This document shows positions 7,001 through 8,836 of a stretch of DNA of 8,836 bases, piece by piece. Each line of letters starts with the position of its first letter. Position 1 is the stretch's first letter. Both the position numbers and the translations under genes were made by a program. Under the pieces are notes generated by a model. It was not told the DNA's origin, ran no database searches, and was given only the letters and a program-made list of their open reading frames with translations. Source of the DNA: Cocleimonas sp. (GTDB taxonomy: Bacteria; Pseudomonadota; Gammaproteobacteria; Thiotrichales; Thiotrichaceae); NCBI GenBank assembly GCA_023145535.1, contig JAGLDQ010000177.1:1-8836 (forward strand), written 5' to 3'.

Positions 7001-8836
7001 CAGGATGCCGCGAACATTATCAAACAGCTTTTGCCGATTCAACAGCAGGCAGGATTATTGCGTTATTCGCCCTTGCATCGAGGCTTGGCTACCGTTTTTT
7101 GGTCATCTACACAACAGCAAGCGCCACAAAAAGATTGGATAGAGCGGGCTAAGTCAGCTTTGCAAATAAAACAGGTCTTTAATCAAGACAAGGCATTAGC
7201 CCGTTTGCAAGCAGAAATTGAGCGGTCTTTAGAGGGCTGGCTAGCACACTATCCAATTACGGCGGATGCAACCAGCAAAGCGCGCAGTGCAGAGTATCTT
7301 AGCCTTGAGTTAGCGCAAGATGAGACTCGTTTTGTCAGTAGTCACTATGCGCGTGAATTGCAAGAGGAGTTGCGTCGCCAACTAGAGATAAAGCAGGTTT
7401 GGACGCAATTTACGATGACGTTGGGTCAGCTAAAACAGCACCCACAGGAAGGCTGGGCGCTGGCAGAATCATGGCTAGAAGCCTTATTAATGCAGCACGA
7501 AAAACAAACATTCGTACATTATATTCCTGAAACGATTGCACTTTTAATGGCAGATGAGGGGATTCAATACCGTCAATTAGATAAAAAATTAGAATGTGAG
7601 GTTGATAATCTATTAGGTGATCATGCTCGTATTAAAAAGCAAAGTTTGCACCTAACCTTGGATGATTTTTTGCATCGTTATCATCACCATCAGCGTATTG
7701 TAGTACCCGCCTACCGCCAATATCATCAATTACGCAGTGAGATTGCCGAGGAGCAACGTAACACGTTACGTCTGGATGAATTTAAACCCCGTCCTTTATC
7801 TTCCTTTGTCAGAAATAAGCTGATTAATGACCTCTATCTACCATTAATTGGTGATAATTTGGCAAAACAAATGGGAACGGTGGGTGAAGATAAACGTAGC
7901 GATTTAATGGGATTATTAATGATGATCTCACCACCAGGTTACGGTAAAACCACTTTAATGGAATATATCGCCAGTCGCTTGGGTTTGATTTTCATGAAAA
8001 TAAACTGTCCATCACTCGGGCATGAAGTGCTATCACTTGATCCTGCTCAAGCGCCCAATGCCACGGCAAAACAAGAGCTCATTAAACTTAATTTAGGGTT
8101 GGAAATGGGCAATAATGTGATGTTGTATTTGGATGATATTCAACATACAGACCCTGAGTTTTTGCAAAAATTTATTTCCCTCAGTGATGGTACGCGGCGT
8201 ATTGACGGCATTTGGAAAGGCGTTACCAAAACCTACGATATGCGCGGCAAACGTTTTTGCATTATTATGGCGGGGAATCCCTATACCGAATCAGGCGAAG
8301 CTTTTAAAGTCCCCGATATGTTGGCAAACCGCGCTGATATTTATAACCTTGGTGATATGCTAGGCGACCATGAAGAAGCCTTTAAACTCAGCTACCTTGA
8401 AAATAGCTTGAGTTCCAACCCTGTGCTCGCACCACTTGCTACGCGGGAAATATCGGATATCTATCAACTGATTGACCTCGCTAAAGGCAAACAAATCGCC
8501 ACCACGGATCTAAGTCATCAATACAGTGGCGCAGAAGTCAATGAAATCACCGAAGTCTTAAAGAAAATGCTGATGGTGTTAGCCGTTATTCTAAAAGTGA
8601 ATCAACAATACATCGCCTCCGCCGCGCAAAATGATGCATACCGTACTGAACCGCCGTTTAAGCTCCAAGGTAGTTATCGTAATATGAATAAAATGGCAGA
8701 AAAAATATCGGCGGTGATGAATGAAGAAGAGATTATGCAAATGATTGCTGATCATTACCTTGGTGAAGCACAATTGCTCACCAGTGGCGCAGAAGAAAAC
8801 CTGTTAAAGCTAGCAGAATTGCGCGGTAATATGACC
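4052..8836 (+). CDS. Giant coiled-coil AAA+ ATPase, DUF3686 type ('DNA repair ATPase'), C-terminus beyond window
   Basis: An unbroken frame of 1595 codons runs from ATG 4052 to the right edge without a stop. An in-frame TAA at 4034-4036 and family-like sequence from about residue 30 (ALNSARLEEFGST) fix the start. Residues 30-430 are a beta-rich module with signatures RTENNC (65-70), LLFGYNVFMGLK, DNRGERD and MQVWQT (412-417), which I recall from the DUF3686 family. Residues 440-850 are long charged helices, probably coiled coil. A small beta module at 861-905 contains RFSVTTQ and ILPRDG. Helices follow to about 1240. The AAA+ domain has Walker A SPPGYGKTT (1293-1301, K1299), Walker B LYLDD (D1361, D1362), sensor-1 N1409 in AGNPYTESG, an arginine-finger candidate R1427 in NRAD and a sensor-2 candidate R1543 in GSYRN. 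There is no signal peptide or membrane segment, so it should be cytoplasmic. Database names suggest DNA repair, but I know of no demonstrated substrate. No Shine-Dalgarno is visible. Probably only a short C-terminal piece is missing. Confidence 0.88.
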   Translation, partial: MTENKNSISQAVTESGSYDIIRKRLEQQGRNLTEQINALNSARLEEFGSTDMAVISRLRIRTENNCIARDIVQVGDYLLFGYNVFMGLKKETHIDDVLMLCKLVKTEQEGEAVYEIETAPQQDSFLNNASFVSDFNELYTYYKQARLIKLTVKESKLLAAFQIGNHITDTRVFRWAIDNKGNLTYIDNRGERDIELPSPYDFEWIKTARENSVQGRHPHMNILDKVFVETVGGDLTIKIENNTETGKGIYAETVEDKNQSLDDGDIQYAEIGNLILLKITPYREETTRYLVYNQRTKKVERIDSIGLSCVQLPEEHGIIFPGGIYLQNGEMQHFSDDMQAMRFKRTIRSPNGEDVLYIFYEAIEGKMALFAYNMIEKELKNPLSGHGYAIDEAGMMVIFNSESEEPTRIHTMQVWQTAFMSQDYASQMPEGTGFYARIGNAELVRGLSDLYSVSRDIESEAVSAAHYNQLSTLYQRLVNRYYWLDENELKDIKSTLHTVSTTSELVLDEFEKVESIRQQAQEAMEQSEAEQREIFSQILPDRWDKVEDYVDALNRIRQQRGHLTTIKDYRYIDQPRIAAMDTKLIEAQDSLGDDTVQFLSSEAALQPYQEKLEQLNTEAEKANTKTLLQDSIEGLEKMAGDLDLLSELMATLKVDDATVRTRIIESISEIYAKLNQSKARTKHKKKDLGSAEAVAQFSVQFKLFSQSIANAVGMATDPDKADEQLSRLLIQLEELESQFSDHDEFLADIISKRDEVYETFESHKQSLIDARQRRAQNLLNAADRILSSILRRTKKLNKIDGLNTFFASDPLVMKVREIAEQLRALDDSVKADDIESRLKNSKDQALRGQRDKADIYEEGGKIIKLGPRHRFSVTTQELELTILPRDGKQYIHLNGTDFYEAIDSEQLNALNTYWDIHHESETAQLYRAEYLVGQLLDAAEAQTDDLTLEGLTSALSREADLLKQVRDFAAPRYKEGYEKGIHDQDAANIIKQLLPIQQQAGLLRYSPLHRGLATVFWSSTQQQAPQKDWIERAKSALQIKQVFNQDKALARLQAEIERSLEGWLAHYPITADATSKARSAEYLSLELAQDETRFVSSHYARELQEELRRQLEIKQVWTQFTMTLGQLKQHPQEGWALAESWLEALLMQHEKQTFVHYIPETIALLMADEGIQYRQLDKKLECEVDNLLGDHARIKKQSLHLTLDDFLHRYHHHQRIVVPAYRQYHQLRSEIAEEQRNTLRLDEFKPRPLSSFVRNKLINDLYLPLIGDNLAKQMGTVGEDKRSDLMGLLMMISPPGYGKTTLMEYIASRLGLIFMKINCPSLGHEVLSLDPAQAPNATAKQELIKLNLGLEMGNNVMLYLDDIQHTDPEFLQKFISLSDGTRRIDGIWKGVTKTYDMRGKRFCIIMAGNPYTESGEAFKVPDMLANRADIYNLGDMLGDHEEAFKLSYLENSLSSNPVLAPLATREISDIYQLIDLAKGKQIATTDLSHQYSGAEVNEITEVLKKMLMVLAVILKVNQQYIASAAQNDAYRTEPPFKLQGSYRNMNKMAEKISAVMNEEEIMQMIADHYLGEAQLLTSGAEENLLKLAELRGNMT

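Noticed and set aside
4947..8773. Several 60-110 aa open frames on both strands inside the ATPase region
   Set aside because: They are overlapped by one continuous 1595-codon frame with strong family motifs, so they are shadows.
4052..8836. Possible frameshift or truncation in the giant gene
   Set aside because: I read the frame codon by codon from ATG to the window edge and found no stop, and family motifs appear in order throughout. The missing stop is only due to the window end.

Overview
The window looks like chromosomal DNA of an AT-leaning Gram-negative bacterium, probably a gammaproteobacterium. The evidence is a PilY1/PilC-type type IV pilus tip protein with a Sec signal peptide, a probable IS630-type transposase end, and a palindromic element resembling the GTAGGATGGATAAGC...CATCCAC repeats that I recall from Thiotrichales and Methylococcales. 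The lineage call is an inference and is weak.

Layout. Positions 1-81 (+) hold the last 26 codons of what looks like an IS630-family transposase; the rest lies left of the window. Convergent to it, with a 24-nt gap, is a complete 1180-aa pilY1 gene (106-3648, minus strand). Next comes a 403-nt divergent intergenic region (3649-4051). It holds the pilY1 Shine-Dalgarno, a candidate sigma-28-like promoter for pilY1 and a degenerate palindromic repeat. From 4052 to the right edge one uninterrupted plus-strand frame of 1595 codons encodes a giant protein with a beta-rich N-terminal module, a long coiled coil, a small beta module, a helical region and a C-terminal AAA+ ATPase. It has no stop codon in the window, so it is cut at its C-terminus. 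It belongs to the DUF3686-type family that databases often call 'DNA repair ATPase'; its biochemical role is not established.

How the genes relate. PilY1 should act outside the cytoplasm, at the pilus tip or on the outer membrane, in pilus biogenesis, adhesion and surface sensing. The ATPase is predicted to be cytoplasmic. The two are divergently transcribed and nothing in the sequence links their functions. The pilY1 gene stands apart from minor pilin genes on the side that is visible.

Most notable points. (1) A run of 10 G lies in the middle of the pilY1 coding strand, between the VWA half and the beta-propeller half. A one-base slip either way gives a stop within about ten codons, so the gene is a strong candidate for phase variation, as is known for neisserial pilC. 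(2) A 15-cysteine insert splits the VWA domain. (3) There are two EF-hand-like calcium loops in the propeller half. (4) The ATPase is one of the largest single-chain AAA+ proteins of its kind, and its partners probably lie beyond the right edge.
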